A stretch of 64,000 nucleotides of DNA from positions 62,001-126,000 of the forward strand of contig JABCZG010000008.1 of assembly GCA_013289835.1 (NCBI GenBank), given 5' to 3'. The position numbers and the translations under genes are program-made. Under the pieces are notes generated by a model. It made no database searches and was not told where the DNA came from. It saw only the letters and a program-made list of their open reading frames with translations. This stretch comes from Acidobacteriota bacterium (lineage in GTDB: Bacteria; Acidobacteriota; Terriglobia; Acidiferrales; UBA7541). Shown here in pieces: positions 1-8,431 of the stretch (positions are counted from its first letter, which is position 1; the number at the start of each line of letters is the position of its first letter).

Positions 1-548
1 ACAGGCCGCTTTCCCCTTCCGATTTCTTTACCGATGGCCGCTCGGAGCGCCCCTTGGTCGAAAATACCGTGGCGTACGGCTCGATTGCCAACGACGAACT
101 TTTCGTCCCCAAGGAGTCAAACGCTTTCCCGTTGCCCGTCAACTCCGAGCTTCTCGAACGCGGCCAGGAGCGCTACAAGATTTTCTGCACGCCCTGCCAC
201 GGCTTGCAAGGTGACGGCAACGGCATGGCGGCCATGCGCGGCATGAAGCATCCTCCCAGTTACCATCAGGACCGCCTGCGCCAGGCCACGAACGGCTACA
301 TCTATGACGTGGTCACCAACGGCTTCGGCGCCATGTATGGTTACTCCGCGCAGATTCCTCCGCGCGACCGCTGGGCCATCATCGCCTACGTTCGGGCGCT
401 GCAGCTCAGCCGCAACGCCAAGGTCGCCGATCTTCCCGCGGAACTAAGGGAAAAATTAAACCAGAGCGGCTCGACTGGCGCCGCTCCCAGCGCGGAACAA
501 AAGCAGGAATCGGGTAGCGCGAAGGATTCGACAGGGGGCAGCAACTAA
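1..548 (+). CDS. actE: Alternative complex III cytochrome c subunit ActE (5' end cut by window)
   Basis: Monohaem cytochrome c subunit of alternative complex III, the quinol:cytochrome c oxidoreductase that passes electrons to the oxidase encoded just downstream. A CxxCH haem site (CTPCH) lies near nt 186-200, with a downstream Met-rich stretch (GFGAMYGY) that could supply the axial ligand. The frame is open to the left edge, where the residues read PSDFFTDGRSERPLVE, a typical ActE N-terminal stretch. The true start is therefore upstream of the window, and the TTG at 54 is internal. The C-terminus is a low-complexity Ser/Gly/Gln tail. The stop overlaps the next start (TAATG). Assignment rests on the motif, the N-terminal pattern and the following ActF. 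Confidence 0.85.
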   Translation, partial: RPLSPSDFFTDGRSERPLVENTVAYGSIANDELFVPKESNAFPLPVNSELLERGQERYKIFCTPCHGLQGDGNGMAAMRGMKHPPSYHQDRLRQATNGYIYDVVTNGFGAMYGYSAQIPPRDRWAIIAYVRALQLSRNAKVADLPAELREKLNQSGSTGAAPSAEQKQESGSAKDSTGGSN

Positions 549-1744
549 TGGCTGCGCAGGAATATCCAGCACCGGAAAGCGTCGGCCGCTTGCAACAGCG
601 CGCCCTCCTCATCGGCGGCATCGCTCTGCTGTTTTCCATTTTCGGAGCGATGCGTTCTCCTGGACCCTTCTATCAGTCCTATTTGATGAGTTTCATGCTC
701 ATCCTTGGCTTGACGCTGGGTTCGCTGGGCCTCTTGATGCTGCAACATCTGACCGGCGGCCACTGGGGCATCGTCATCCGGCGCTCCTTGGAATCGGCCG
801 TGCGCACGCTTCCGCTGATCGTGGTCTTTTTCCTTCCGATTGTTTTCTTCGGCATGAAATATCTTTACGGCGCCTGGCTTGATCCCGAGGAACTACAGAA
901 GGAACCGCTTTCGAAATTTCAGCAGGCCTACCTGACAACGGGCTGGTTCCAGGTGCGCGCCGTCATTTATTTCGCCGTCTGGCTCCTGTTGATGTTCCTA
1001 TTCCTCCGCTGGTCCAAGGAGCAGGACGTCAACCGCGAGGACCGCGCCCTGCGCCTTCGCTTCAAAATGTTTGCCGGCCCGGGCATCATCCTCTACGTGT
1101 TCGCGATGACCTTCGCCGTCATTGACTGGGTCATGTCGCTCTCACCCCATTGGGCCTCCACCATCTACGGCTTCCTGTATGTGGCTGGGCAATTAATCTC
1201 CTCGATGGCCTTCATGATCGCCATCGTCGTCCTGCTCTCGCGCACCGAGCCCTTCTCTGGGGTCCTGCAGAAGCGCCATCTTCACGACTTAGGGAAGCTG
1301 CTCCTCGCTTTTGTCATGCTCTGGGCTTACTTCGATTTCTCGCAGCTCCTGATTATCTGGTCCGGCAACCAGCCGGAGGAAATCAGCTTTTATCGCACCC
1401 GGCTCTATGGCGGCTGGGGCGTCGTCGCCGTTCTCGTCCTGATTTTTCACTTTTTCGTTCCCTTTTTCTTGCTGCTCTCGCAGGACGTGAAGCGCAATGC
1501 AAAAGTGTTGCCGAAGATTGCCATGTGGCTGATCTTCATGCGGCTCGTGGATCTCTTCTGGATGACCCGGCCGGAATTCACTTCCCGCGCCGTGCCCACG
1601 TGGCTTGACCTGGTTCTTCCCATTGCGCTCGGCGGACTCTGGCTGGGATTCTTCGCGTTCAATTTGAAGCAGCAGCCGCTTCTACCAATCGGCGACCCAA
1701 AACTTGAGGAGGCCATCGAGCACCATGAGCACCATGAGCACTGA
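548..1744 (+). CDS. actF: Alternative complex III membrane subunit ActF
   Basis: Polytopic membrane subunit of alternative complex III (NrfD/PsrC-like superfamily, paralogue of ActC), 398 residues with about ten hydrophobic segments, matching the usual length. It helps form the quinol-binding membrane part of the complex. It overlaps actE by one base, showing translational coupling. The C-terminus ends in a His/Glu repeat (EHHEHHEH), which could be a metal-binding or purely low-complexity tail. Its position between ActE and the SCO/cox genes is the standard order for this respiratory operon. Confidence 0.85.
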   Translation: MAAQEYPAPESVGRLQQRALLIGGIALLFSIFGAMRSPGPFYQSYLMSFMLILGLTLGSLGLLMLQHLTGGHWGIVIRRSLESAVRTLPLIVVFFLPIVFFGMKYLYGAWLDPEELQKEPLSKFQQAYLTTGWFQVRAVIYFAVWLLLMFLFLRWSKEQDVNREDRALRLRFKMFAGPGIILYVFAMTFAVIDWVMSLSPHWASTIYGFLYVAGQLISSMAFMIAIVVLLSRTEPFSGVLQKRHLHDLGKLLLAFVMLWAYFDFSQLLIIWSGNQPEEISFYRTRLYGGWGVVAVLVLIFHFFVPFFLLLSQDVKRNAKVLPKIAMWLIFMRLVDLFWMTRPEFTSRAVPTWLDLVLPIALGGLWLGFFAFNLKQQPLLPIGDPKLEEAIEHHEHHEH

Positions 1745-2201
1745 GTCTCACAACTCGGGGCCAGGCGCTGGCGAAGCGCCGCGCAATACGGATGTCTCCT
1801 TCGAGGAGCGCGACATCCAGGTAGGCACGATCTACGGCTATCTGTTTGCCCTGGCTCTGTCAGTCGTGGTCTCAGCCGTGATTTGTGTCTTCATTCTGCG
1901 CTTTACCTTGAATTTCGCCGCTTCTTCCGATACCGCTCCGCCGCCTTCCCGCGCCGCCCTCGGGCCCAATCACCATGATCTTCCTCCCGAGCCGCGGCTA
2001 CAGGGTGTTCCCGGCCACACTGAGGACCCGCAGCAGGATTTGCGCGACAAGGTGAAATCCGACACCGAAGCCAACGAGAAATTCGAATGGATCGACAGGA
2101 ATTCCGGCGTAGTGCAGATTCCCGTGGAAGACGCCATGAAAATGATTGCGGAAAAAGGTTTGCCCGCGGGTTCCGCGCCGCCGGCGGAAAAGAAAAAGTA
2201 A
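1725..2201 (+). CDS. Small single-pass membrane protein of the ACIII/cox operon
   Basis: A 158-residue protein with one transmembrane helix (about residues 30-52), a Pro-rich linker and a soluble C-terminal part ending in a motif (EWIDRNSGVVQIPVEDAM) that recurs, from memory, in small proteins next to SCO genes in acidobacteria and planctomycetes. No enzymatic motif is visible. ATG 1725 is preferred to the upstream TTG at 1704 because TGAGGAGG lies at 1705-1712; a second ATG at 1734 is possible. It overlaps the end of actF. Likely an assembly or accessory factor of the respiratory complex; that role is inferred from position only. Confidence 0.7.
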   Translation: MSTMSTESHNSGPGAGEAPRNTDVSFEERDIQVGTIYGYLFALALSVVVSAVICVFILRFTLNFAASSDTAPPPSRAALGPNHHDLPPEPRLQGVPGHTEDPQQDLRDKVKSDTEANEKFEWIDRNSGVVQIPVEDAMKMIAEKGLPAGSAPPAEKKK

Positions 2202-2205
2202 CGCG

Positions 2206-3096
2206 ATGAACAAAGTTCGCTCCATCTTCGGAATCGCGTCGCTGTTACTGGCCGCTTGCGCTCTTCACGCGCAGACGGTTCCCAGCGACATGGGCCCGAC
2301 CGCCGCGACCATGCCTCCAGCCTTGGTAAACGTCGGCTTCGAGCCTCCTCTCAACGGCCAAATGCCGCTCGGCCTGGCCTTCCGCGACGAAACCGGCCGC
2401 AGCGTTCAGCTTCGAGACTATTTCGTCCCGGGCACCCAAAAGCCCGTAGTCCTCGCCTTCGTCTATTACAACTGCCCGATGCTCTGCACTCAGGTCCAGC
2501 AGGGTATCGTTGGCACGCTGCGCATGCTTTCCTTCAATCCTGCCCGCGATTACGAAGTTGTCTTCGTCAGCTTCGATCCCCGCGAGACCCCCGACATGGC
2601 CGCCGAAAAAAAGACAGTTGCGCTCTCTCATTTCCGCCGACCGGAAACCGCCTCCGGCTGGCATTTCCTCACCGGTCCGAAAGAGTCCATTGACGCGGCC
2701 ACGCATGCCGCGAATTTCCGCTATTCCTTCGACGCAAAAACGAATTTCTTCGCCCACGCCAGCGGCGTCATGATTCTCACTCCCGACGGCCGCATCTCCC
2801 GTTATTTCTATGGCGTCGAATACCCCGGCCGCGATATGCGCCTCGGCCTCGTCGAAGCCTCCGCAGGAAAAATCGGCACACCCATCGATCACGTCTTGCT
2901 CTATTGCTATCACTACGACCCCACGGCCGCCACCTACAGCGCCTCCATTCTCAAAATCATTCGCCTCGCCGGCGTGCTCACCATCATTTGTATCGTTGGA
3001 GGAATTTTGTATTTCCGCCGCCGCGATCTTCATCCTTCGGCGCAGCCGAAGCTCAGTCAGCCGCTTCACACTTTACCTGAAAGAGGAGCGCACTAA
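2206..3096 (+). CDS. SCO1/SenC family copper chaperone
   Basis: Thioredoxin-fold copper chaperone that delivers copper to the CuA site of oxidase subunit II, encoded immediately downstream. The N-terminus is a signal sequence containing LAAC at residues 15-18, a possible lipobox. The copper-binding cysteines are C90 and C94 (CPMLC), and a His in FFAHASG is the expected third ligand. A C-terminal transmembrane helix (about 245-265) followed by RRR anchors it. The start at ATG 2206, just after the previous stop, gives a clean signal peptide; the longer reading from 2146 would add a basic, unlikely N-terminus. Confidence 0.85.
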   Translation: MNKVRSIFGIASLLLAACALHAQTVPSDMGPTAATMPPALVNVGFEPPLNGQMPLGLAFRDETGRSVQLRDYFVPGTQKPVVLAFVYYNCPMLCTQVQQGIVGTLRMLSFNPARDYEVVFVSFDPRETPDMAAEKKTVALSHFRRPETASGWHFLTGPKESIDAATHAANFRYSFDAKTNFFAHASGVMILTPDGRISRYFYGVEYPGRDMRLGLVEASAGKIGTPIDHVLLYCYHYDPTAATYSASILKIIRLAGVLTIICIVGGILYFRRRDLHPSAQPKLSQPLHTLPERGAH

Positions 3097-3099
3097 GCC

Positions 3100-4083
3100 G
3101 TGCAGTCGCAATTGCCATTTTCGCCCGACCAGGCGTCCAACTTCGCGCCCCACGTGGACGACCTCATGCTTTTCATCACCCTCATCTGTCTTTTTTTTGC
3201 CGTTGCCGTCACCATCGCCATCATCATTTTCTTTTTCAAATATCACCGCAAATCCCCGGACGAAGTTGGTGTCCCCATTCACGGCGACTCGCGCCTCGAG
3301 GCCGCCTGGATGATCGTGCCCCTGATTTTGGCGATGGGCATGTTCGGCTGGGGCGCCGTCGTCTACGTGGACTATCGCCACGCGCCCGCCGACACGCTCG
3401 ACGTGTACGTCATCGGCAAGCAGTGGATGTGGAAGGCCCAGCAGCCCAACGGCATCAAGGAAATCAACGAGCTCCACGTTCCCGCGGGCCGCGACGTCCG
3501 CCTCATTCTCGCCAGCGAAGACGTCATCCACGATTTCTTCGTTCCCGCCTTCCGCGTAAAAATGGACGTCGTGCCCGGCCACTACAACACCATGTGGTTC
3601 CGTCCCACCAAGCCCGGCCGCTATCATTTCTTTTGCTCTCAATATTGCGGCACCAACCACGCCCTCATGGGCGGATGGGTCACCGTCATGGAGCCCGCCG
3701 ACTACGCCGCTTGGCTCTCCGGTTCCTCCGGCGCCGAAGCCAATCCCGTCGTCGCCGGCGAAAAGCTTTTTGCCGAAAAGGCCTGCGTCACCTGCCACGT
3801 ATCGAACGGCACCGGCCGCGCCCCCTCGCTGAACGGCGTCTACGGCGCCAACGTTCTTCTGGCCGACGGTTCCATCGTTGTTGCCGACGAGGCCTACATC
3901 CGCGAATCCATCCTCCAGCCCAACGCCAAAATTGTCGCGCACTATCAGCCGTTGATGCCCACGTTCCAGGGACAACTGACCGAGGAGCAGATTCTCGCCC
4001 TCACCGCCTACATTAAGTCTCTGCAATCGCAGCCGGTCCCGGCTACCGGCGCGGGAATCGCGCCAACAACGGAGAAAAGGTAA
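3100..4083 (+). CDS. coxB: Cytochrome c oxidase subunit II fused to cytochrome c (caa3 type)
   Basis: Subunit II of a haem-copper oxidase. Two N-terminal transmembrane helices are followed by a cupredoxin CuA domain, with ligands visible in IHDFFVPAF (His) and CSQYCGTNHALM (Cys, Cys, His, Met). A C-terminal class I cytochrome c domain has CVTCH and a late Met (PLMPTF). The fusion marks a caa3-type enzyme that accepts electrons directly through its own haem c, consistent with coupling to alternative complex III. GTG start at 3100 with AAAGAGGAG at 3080-3088. It lies 3 nt after the SCO gene and 3 nt before coxA. Confidence 0.93.
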   Translation: MQSQLPFSPDQASNFAPHVDDLMLFITLICLFFAVAVTIAIIIFFFKYHRKSPDEVGVPIHGDSRLEAAWMIVPLILAMGMFGWGAVVYVDYRHAPADTLDVYVIGKQWMWKAQQPNGIKEINELHVPAGRDVRLILASEDVIHDFFVPAFRVKMDVVPGHYNTMWFRPTKPGRYHFFCSQYCGTNHALMGGWVTVMEPADYAAWLSGSSGAEANPVVAGEKLFAEKACVTCHVSNGTGRAPSLNGVYGANVLLADGSIVVADEAYIRESILQPNAKIVAHYQPLMPTFQGQLTEEQILALTAYIKSLQSQPVPATGAGIAPTTEKR

Positions 4084-4086
4084 GGT

Positions 4087-5760
4087 ATGAGCACGACGCC
4101 CCCATTACCCGGCCATCAGATGCCACATGAAGACTATCTGAACGCCACCTACGGCATTCGCTCCTGGTTGCTCACCACCGACCACAAGCGCATCGCCCTG
4201 CTCTATCTTGGCTCGGTCACTGTTTTCTTCTTCATCGGCGGTCTCCTCGCCACCATGATTCGCATCCATCTCCTCACTCCCACCGGCTATCTGGTTACCC
4301 CGGAAACCTACAACAAGCTTTTCACCATGCACGGTGTGGCCATGATTTTCTTTTTCCTGATCCCTTCCATTCCCGCCGTCCTTGGAAATTTCCTGATTCC
4401 TCTAATGATCGGCGCAAAGGATCTAGCCTTCCCCAAAATCAATCTTCTGAGCTGGTACATCTATCTGGTGGGCGGCTCCTTCGTCCTCTATTCCTTCGCC
4501 ACCGGCGGCCTCGACACCGGCTGGACCTTTTACACGCCGCTGAGCAGCATTTATTCGAATTCTGCCGTCACTCCTGCGGTCATCGGCATCTTCATCAACG
4601 GCTTCTCTTCCATTTTGACCGGCCTCAATTTTATCGTCACCATCCATACCATGCGTGCGCCGGGCATGACCTGGTTCCGGCTCCCGCTTTTTGTTTGGGC
4701 CCATTACGCCACCAGCCTGGTCATGATTCTCGGAACGCCGGTCATCGCAATCACGCTTCTCCTGGCCGGCCTCGAGCGCATGTTTCATCTGGGCTTCTTC
4801 AATCCCGCCCTAGGCGGCGATCCCATCCTCTTCCAGCATCTCTTTTGGTTTTATTCGCACCCCGCCGTGTACATCATGATTCTTCCGGCGATGGGCGTGA
4901 TCAGCGAAATCATCCCCACCTTCGCGCGCAAGCCCATCTTCGGCTACTCCTTCATCGCCGGCTCGAGTATCGCCATCGCCGTGATCGGCTTCCTGGTTTG
5001 GGCCCACCACATGTTCGTCACCGGTGAATCCGTCTATGCCGCTCTCACCTTCTCGTTTCTTAGCTACCTGGTGGCCATCCCCTCTGCGGTGAAAGTCTTT
5101 AACTGGACCTCCACCTTATATAAGGGCTCCATCTCCTGGGACACGCCGATGATCTACGCCTTCGGCTTCATAGGCCTCTTTCTCATCGGTGGCTTGACCG
5201 GCCTCTTCCTCGCGTGCCTCGGCCTGGATATTCATATCCACGACACCTACTTCGTCGTCGCCCACTTCCACTACATCATGGTAGGCGGCGCGGTCATGGG
5301 CTATGTCGGCGGTTTGCATTTCTGGTGGCCGAAAATTACCGGTAGGCTCTATCCCGAAGCCCTCGCGCGCATCGCTGCCGTCACTCTCTTCGTCGGCTTC
5401 AACTTGACCTTTTTCCCGCAATTCATTCTTGGCTATCTCGGCATGCCCCGCCGCTACCACACCTATCCGCCGGAATTCCAGGTACTCAACGTACTCTCCA
5501 CCGCAGGTGCCTCCATTCTTGCGCTGGGCTATCTGCTCCCGATGCTGTACCTGACCTGGTCCATGCGCTACGGCAAAGTCGCCGGGCAGAATCCCTGGCC
5601 GGCCACCGGCCTCGAGTGGAAAACGGATTCACCGCCGCCCACGGAAAATTTCGATGTAACGCCCGAAGTCACCTGGGAGCCGTACGACTTCCAGAATCGC
5701 CCGGATCTAGGCCTTACGGCAGGCGCCCCATCGCTGGCGCCCGCCCACGGGGACGACTAG
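4087..5760 (+). CDS. coxA: Cytochrome c oxidase subunit I
   Basis: Catalytic subunit of the haem-copper oxidase, 557 residues with about twelve membrane helices. Haem and CuB ligands appear in FTMHGVAM, the YSHPAVYI motif, VWAHHMF and [12 protein letters not shown]. The helix VI motif is YSHPAV rather than GHPEV, so the proton-channel glutamate is missing and replaced by the Tyr-Ser pair that defines A2-type oxidases. The acidic, Pro-rich C-terminus (after about residue 500) is a soluble tail. It follows coxB in the operon and is separated from coxC by a 95-nt spacer holding a palindrome. Confidence 0.95.
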   Translation: MSTTPPLPGHQMPHEDYLNATYGIRSWLLTTDHKRIALLYLGSVTVFFFIGGLLATMIRIHLLTPTGYLVTPETYNKLFTMHGVAMIFFFLIPSIPAVLGNFLIPLMIGAKDLAFPKINLLSWYIYLVGGSFVLYSFATGGLDTGWTFYTPLSSIYSNSAVTPAVIGIFINGFSSILTGLNFIVTIHTMRAPGMTWFRLPLFVWAHYATSLVMILGTPVIAITLLLAGLERMFHLGFFNPALGGDPILFQHLFWFYSHPAVYIMILPAMGVISEIIPTFARKPIFGYSFIAGSSIAIAVIGFLVWAHHMFVTGESVYAALTFSFLSYLVAIPSAVKVFNWTSTLYKGSISWDTPMIYAFGFIGLFLIGGLTGLFLACLGLDIHIHDTYFVVAHFHYIMVGGAVMGYVGGLHFWWPKITGRLYPEALARIAAVTLFVGFNLTFFPQFILGYLGMPRRYHTYPPEFQVLNVLSTAGASILALGYLLPMLYLTWSMRYGKVAGQNPWPATGLEWKTDSPPPTENFDVTPEVTWEPYDFQNRPDLGLTAGAPSLAPAHGDD

Positions 5761-5762
5761 GA

Positions 5763-5790
5763 TTTTGTAGGACAGACTTTTAGCCTGTCC
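5763..5790. repeat. REP-like palindrome between coxA and coxC
   Basis: GGACAG (5770-5775) and CTGTCC (5785-5790) form a short hairpin preceded by TTTTGTAG. A related element with the same TTTTGTAG lead and a different stem lies at 9936-9966. Both look like members of a dispersed intergenic palindrome family. Either could also modulate mRNA stability inside its operon. Confidence 0.45.
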
Positions 5791-5855
5791 CTCAGCAGCC
5801 GTTAAGCTGGTGGCCGAACCTAGGCCAAAGATTGCTTTAGAAAGAGGAGCACCGC

Positions 5856-6614
5856 GTGCACCGCACCGGAGAACTGTACGGCCATTTCGAAACGCTCGAG
5901 CAACAGAAGGAAACCGCCACGCTCGGCATGTGGGTATTCCTGGTCACCGAAGTTCTCTTCTTCGGCGGCCTGTTCATGACCTACACCATCAACCGCCACG
6001 CCTTCAGCACCGCCTTCGGCGTCGGCAGCAACACGCTCGATCTCACCCTCGGCGGCGGCAACACCGTCGTGCTCATCCTCAGCAGCTTGACCATGGCCAT
6101 GGCCGTGTGGTCCGCCCAAGTCGGAAAAGTTGGGTGGTTCGGCATTTTCGGAAAAGTTCGGTGGGTCAGCATTTTCCTCATTGCCACCCTCGTTCTCGGC
6201 ACCGTGTTCCTCGGCGTCAAAGTCGTCGAATACAAGCAGAAGTTTGACCACCATCTCGTTCCCGGCCGCGGCTTTGACATCCGCTATCGCAGCGAACATC
6301 CCACCGCCAGCGATAATCCGAAAGAAATTGCGGCTGAGAAAGAAGAACTGGAAAAGGCTTTCGCCAAGGATCCCGACATCAACGCCCACGCCCAGCTCTA
6401 TTTCTCCTTGTACTTCGGCATGACCGGCCTCCACGCCCTGCACATGATCGTCGGCGCCGGCCTGCTCCTCTGGCTCATCAAGGGCTCCTTCGCCGGACGA
6501 TTCACGCCGCAGTACAACACCCCCGTCGAAGTCGTCGGCCTGTACTGGCACTTCGTGGATATTGTCTGGATTTATTTGTTCCCGTTGTTATATCTGATCG
6601 ACCGACATCAATAG
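5856..6614 (+). CDS. coxC: Cytochrome c oxidase subunit III
   Basis: Membrane subunit III of the haem-copper oxidase, 252 residues with the family pattern LGMWVFLVTEVLFFGGLF near the N-terminus, TGLHALHMIVG and YWHFVDIVWIYLFP at the end. GTG start at 5856, preceded by AAAGAGGAG at 5841-5849. Two oddities: an approximately 9-residue tandem duplication in the loop after helix 3 (residues 90-107, from DNA 6123-6176), and a charged extramembrane insert (about residues 127-175, rich in Lys/Glu). The first is unusual for the family; the second occurs in other caa3-type subunits III. Confidence 0.92.
   Translation: MHRTGELYGHFETLEQQKETATLGMWVFLVTEVLFFGGLFMTYTINRHAFSTAFGVGSNTLDLTLGGGNTVVLILSSLTMAMAVWSAQVGKVGWFGIFGKVRWVSIFLIATLVLGTVFLGVKVVEYKQKFDHHLVPGRGFDIRYRSEHPTASDNPKEIAAEKEELEKAFAKDPDINAHAQLYFSLYFGMTGLHALHMIVGAGLLLWLIKGSFAGRFTPQYNTPVEVVGLYWHFVDIVWIYLFPLLYLIDRHQ
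6123..6176 (+). repeat. 27-nt imperfect tandem duplication inside coxC
   Basis: Units 6123-6149 and 6150-6176 both begin GGAAAAGTT and end CATTTTC, differing at only a few bases. They encode GKVGWFGIF and GKVRWVSIF in phase, lengthening a loop at the membrane face of subunit III by nine residues without breaking the frame. Confidence 0.75.
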
Positions 6615-6635
6615 GAGAATTGGGGAGAGGTTCGC

Positions 6636-6965
6636 GTGTCTGAACACATCGTTTCGCCGAAAGTTTACATCGTCATTTTTCTGGCGCTGATGGTCGGCAC
6701 CACCGCTACCGTCTGGGCCGCCTATCAAAATTTCGGCCAGTTTAATATCGTCATCGCTCTTGCTATCGCCACCTTCAAAGCCACCCTTGTCGTTCTCTAC
6801 TTCATGCACGCCCGCTACAGCCCCAAGCGCACCCAGCTCGTCATCGTCTGTTCCGTTTTCTGGCTAGCCATCATGCTCGCCATGACCCTCACCGACTACG
6901 ACACCCGCACCCCGCGCGATTCCCGTCTCGCCCCTCCGGCGATCTCTCATCTCTTCCGCGCATAA
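6636..6965 (+). CDS. coxD: Cytochrome c oxidase subunit IV (caa3-type, COX4/CtaF-like)
   Basis: Small 109-residue membrane protein with three hydrophobic helices and the subunit IV pattern TFKATLVVLYFMHARYS. It stabilises the oxidase core. GTG start at 6636 with GGGGAGAGG at 6622-6630, 21 nt after coxC. Last gene of the respiratory operon; a 450-nt gene-free stretch follows. Confidence 0.85.
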   Translation: MSEHIVSPKVYIVIFLALMVGTTATVWAAYQNFGQFNIVIALAIATFKATLVVLYFMHARYSPKRTQLVIVCSVFWLAIMLAMTLTDYDTRTPRDSRLAPPAISHLFRA

Positions 6966-7415
6966 ACGTATCCTCTGACCTCTTCCTCTCTTGTGCGGAA
7001 AATGGGGAGACAAATCTTCTGCAATTCTCTGTGCTGTGGATTTCAGATTAAACCAAGCGGGACTGGCTAGGTGCCAGTCACCAGTCACCACACACACTTC
7101 CGCCGGGTTCGGTTTTTGCTCGGGGTGGTTTGGGGTAGAACGGCGGAAGTAATAGGGGGGAGTAGCGAACCGGCCCAGCCCTCAATCCCCTAAAGGGATC
7201 CTCGGCTCGCCTCCCCCACAGCTTTTTGGAGTGCAAGCCCTCCGCCAATCTTAACCCCTTTGTTTTCAATAAACTGCCCTATGAATTCCAAGTAAAAAAG
7301 CTCTACCTCCTCGGCAAATTTACCTGCCCGTTGCAATCGCCTCCCCTCTCACCAGCCTTGTTGGCCGGACCCGCACGGGGTAGACTCTTCGCCTGCATTC
7401 CCTGGGAGGTGTCGT
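6966..7415. other. Gene-free stretch after the oxidase operon
   Basis: No convincing gene. It contains one of three copies of the 14-mer CCCCTTTGTTTTCA (7255-7268), also present at 60369 and 60410. There is a good ribosome-binding site (GGGAGG near 7403-7408) for the next gene. Confidence 0.6.
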
Positions 7416-8318
7416 ATGGCCCGTACGGTTCGCTGTGGCCTGATTCAGGCCCAATGTGAGTGGTCCCCGGAAAAGTATTCACTCGCTGACATCAAGAAAA
7501 AAATGATCGACAAGCATGAGCGCCTCATTGCCGATGCCGCCAAGAAAAAAGTCCAGATCCTCGGCCTCCAGGAACTTTTCTACGGTCCCTACTTCTGCGC
7601 CGAGCAGCAGACCCGCTGGTACGAACTCACTGAAAAAATCCCCAACGGCCCGACCATCTCCCTCATGCAGAAGCTCGCCAAAAAACATCAGATGGTCCTC
7701 GTTGTTCCCATCTACGAAGTCGAAATGACCGGCGTCTATTACAACACCGCCGCCGTCATTGATGCCGATGGCCGATACCTCGGCAAATACCGCAAGCACC
7801 ACATTCCCCACTGCCACCCCGGCTTTTGGGAAAAATTTTATTTCACGCCGGGAAATGCCGGCTATCCCGTTTTCCAGACGCGTTTCGCGCGCGTCGGTGT
7901 CTACATCTGTTACGACCGTCATTTCCCCGAAGGCGCGCGCTGCCTCGGCTTGAATGGCGCCGAAATCGTCTACAACCCCTCCGCCACCGTCGCCGGCCTC
8001 TCCGAATATCTCTGGGAACTCGAACAGCCCGCCCACGCCGTCGCCAATCAATACTTCGTCGCCGCCATCAACCGCGTCGGCACCGAAGCCCCGTGGAAGA
8101 TCGGCGAGTTCTACGGCAAGAGTTATTTCTGCGATCCGCGCGGAAAAATCGTCGCCCAGGCCAGCCGCGACAAGGACGAACTCCTCGTCGCCGATCTCAA
8201 CCTCGACGAAATCCAGAAAGTCCGCGACACCTGGCAGTTCTATCGCGACCGCCGCCCCGAGTCCTACGGCGAAATCACCCGCACCCGCGCCGCGGAATCG
8301 AGCGAAGCCGCAAACTGA
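7416..8318 (+). CDS. Carbon-nitrogen hydrolase, probable beta-ureidopropionase / N-carbamoyl amino acid amidohydrolase
   Basis: Nitrilase-superfamily amidohydrolase of 300 residues. The Glu-Lys-Cys catalytic triad is visible: E53 (LQELFYGPYF), K127 (KYRKHHIP) and C165 (VYICYDRHFPE). The GPYF and CHPGFWEK patterns are typical of the beta-ureidopropionase/N-carbamoylputrescine branch. Next to a dihydropyrimidinase and an NCS1 permease, it most likely hydrolyses N-carbamoyl-beta-alanine (or a related carbamoyl amino acid), the last step of reductive pyrimidine or hydantoin breakdown, releasing ammonia and CO2. Exact substrate is inferred from context. Confidence 0.85.
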   Translation: MARTVRCGLIQAQCEWSPEKYSLADIKKKMIDKHERLIADAAKKKVQILGLQELFYGPYFCAEQQTRWYELTEKIPNGPTISLMQKLAKKHQMVLVVPIYEVEMTGVYYNTAAVIDADGRYLGKYRKHHIPHCHPGFWEKFYFTPGNAGYPVFQTRFARVGVYICYDRHFPEGARCLGLNGAEIVYNPSATVAGLSEYLWELEQPAHAVANQYFVAAINRVGTEAPWKIGEFYGKSYFCDPRGKIVAQASRDKDELLVADLNLDEIQKVRDTWQFYRDRRPESYGEITRTRAAESSEAAN

Positions 8319-8431
8319 ATGATTCATTTTCTACTAGTCCTGCGAGCCATGTGCGTTTGTCATTCCGAGCGCAGCGAGGAATCTGCTTTTCCATCGGTTT
8401 GTTGCCGTCGCAACAATCGGAGGTCCTCTCG

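Noticed and set aside
2245..3069. Minus-strand ORF of 274 residues
   Set aside because: Shadow of the SCO gene; Glu/Gly/Ala/Val-rich as expected for antisense of high-GC coding sequence.
7826..8431. In-frame extension of the NCS1 permease
   Set aside because: Overlaps the C-N hydrolase gene and reads as Arg/Pro-rich shadow; the ribosome site fits ATG 8432.
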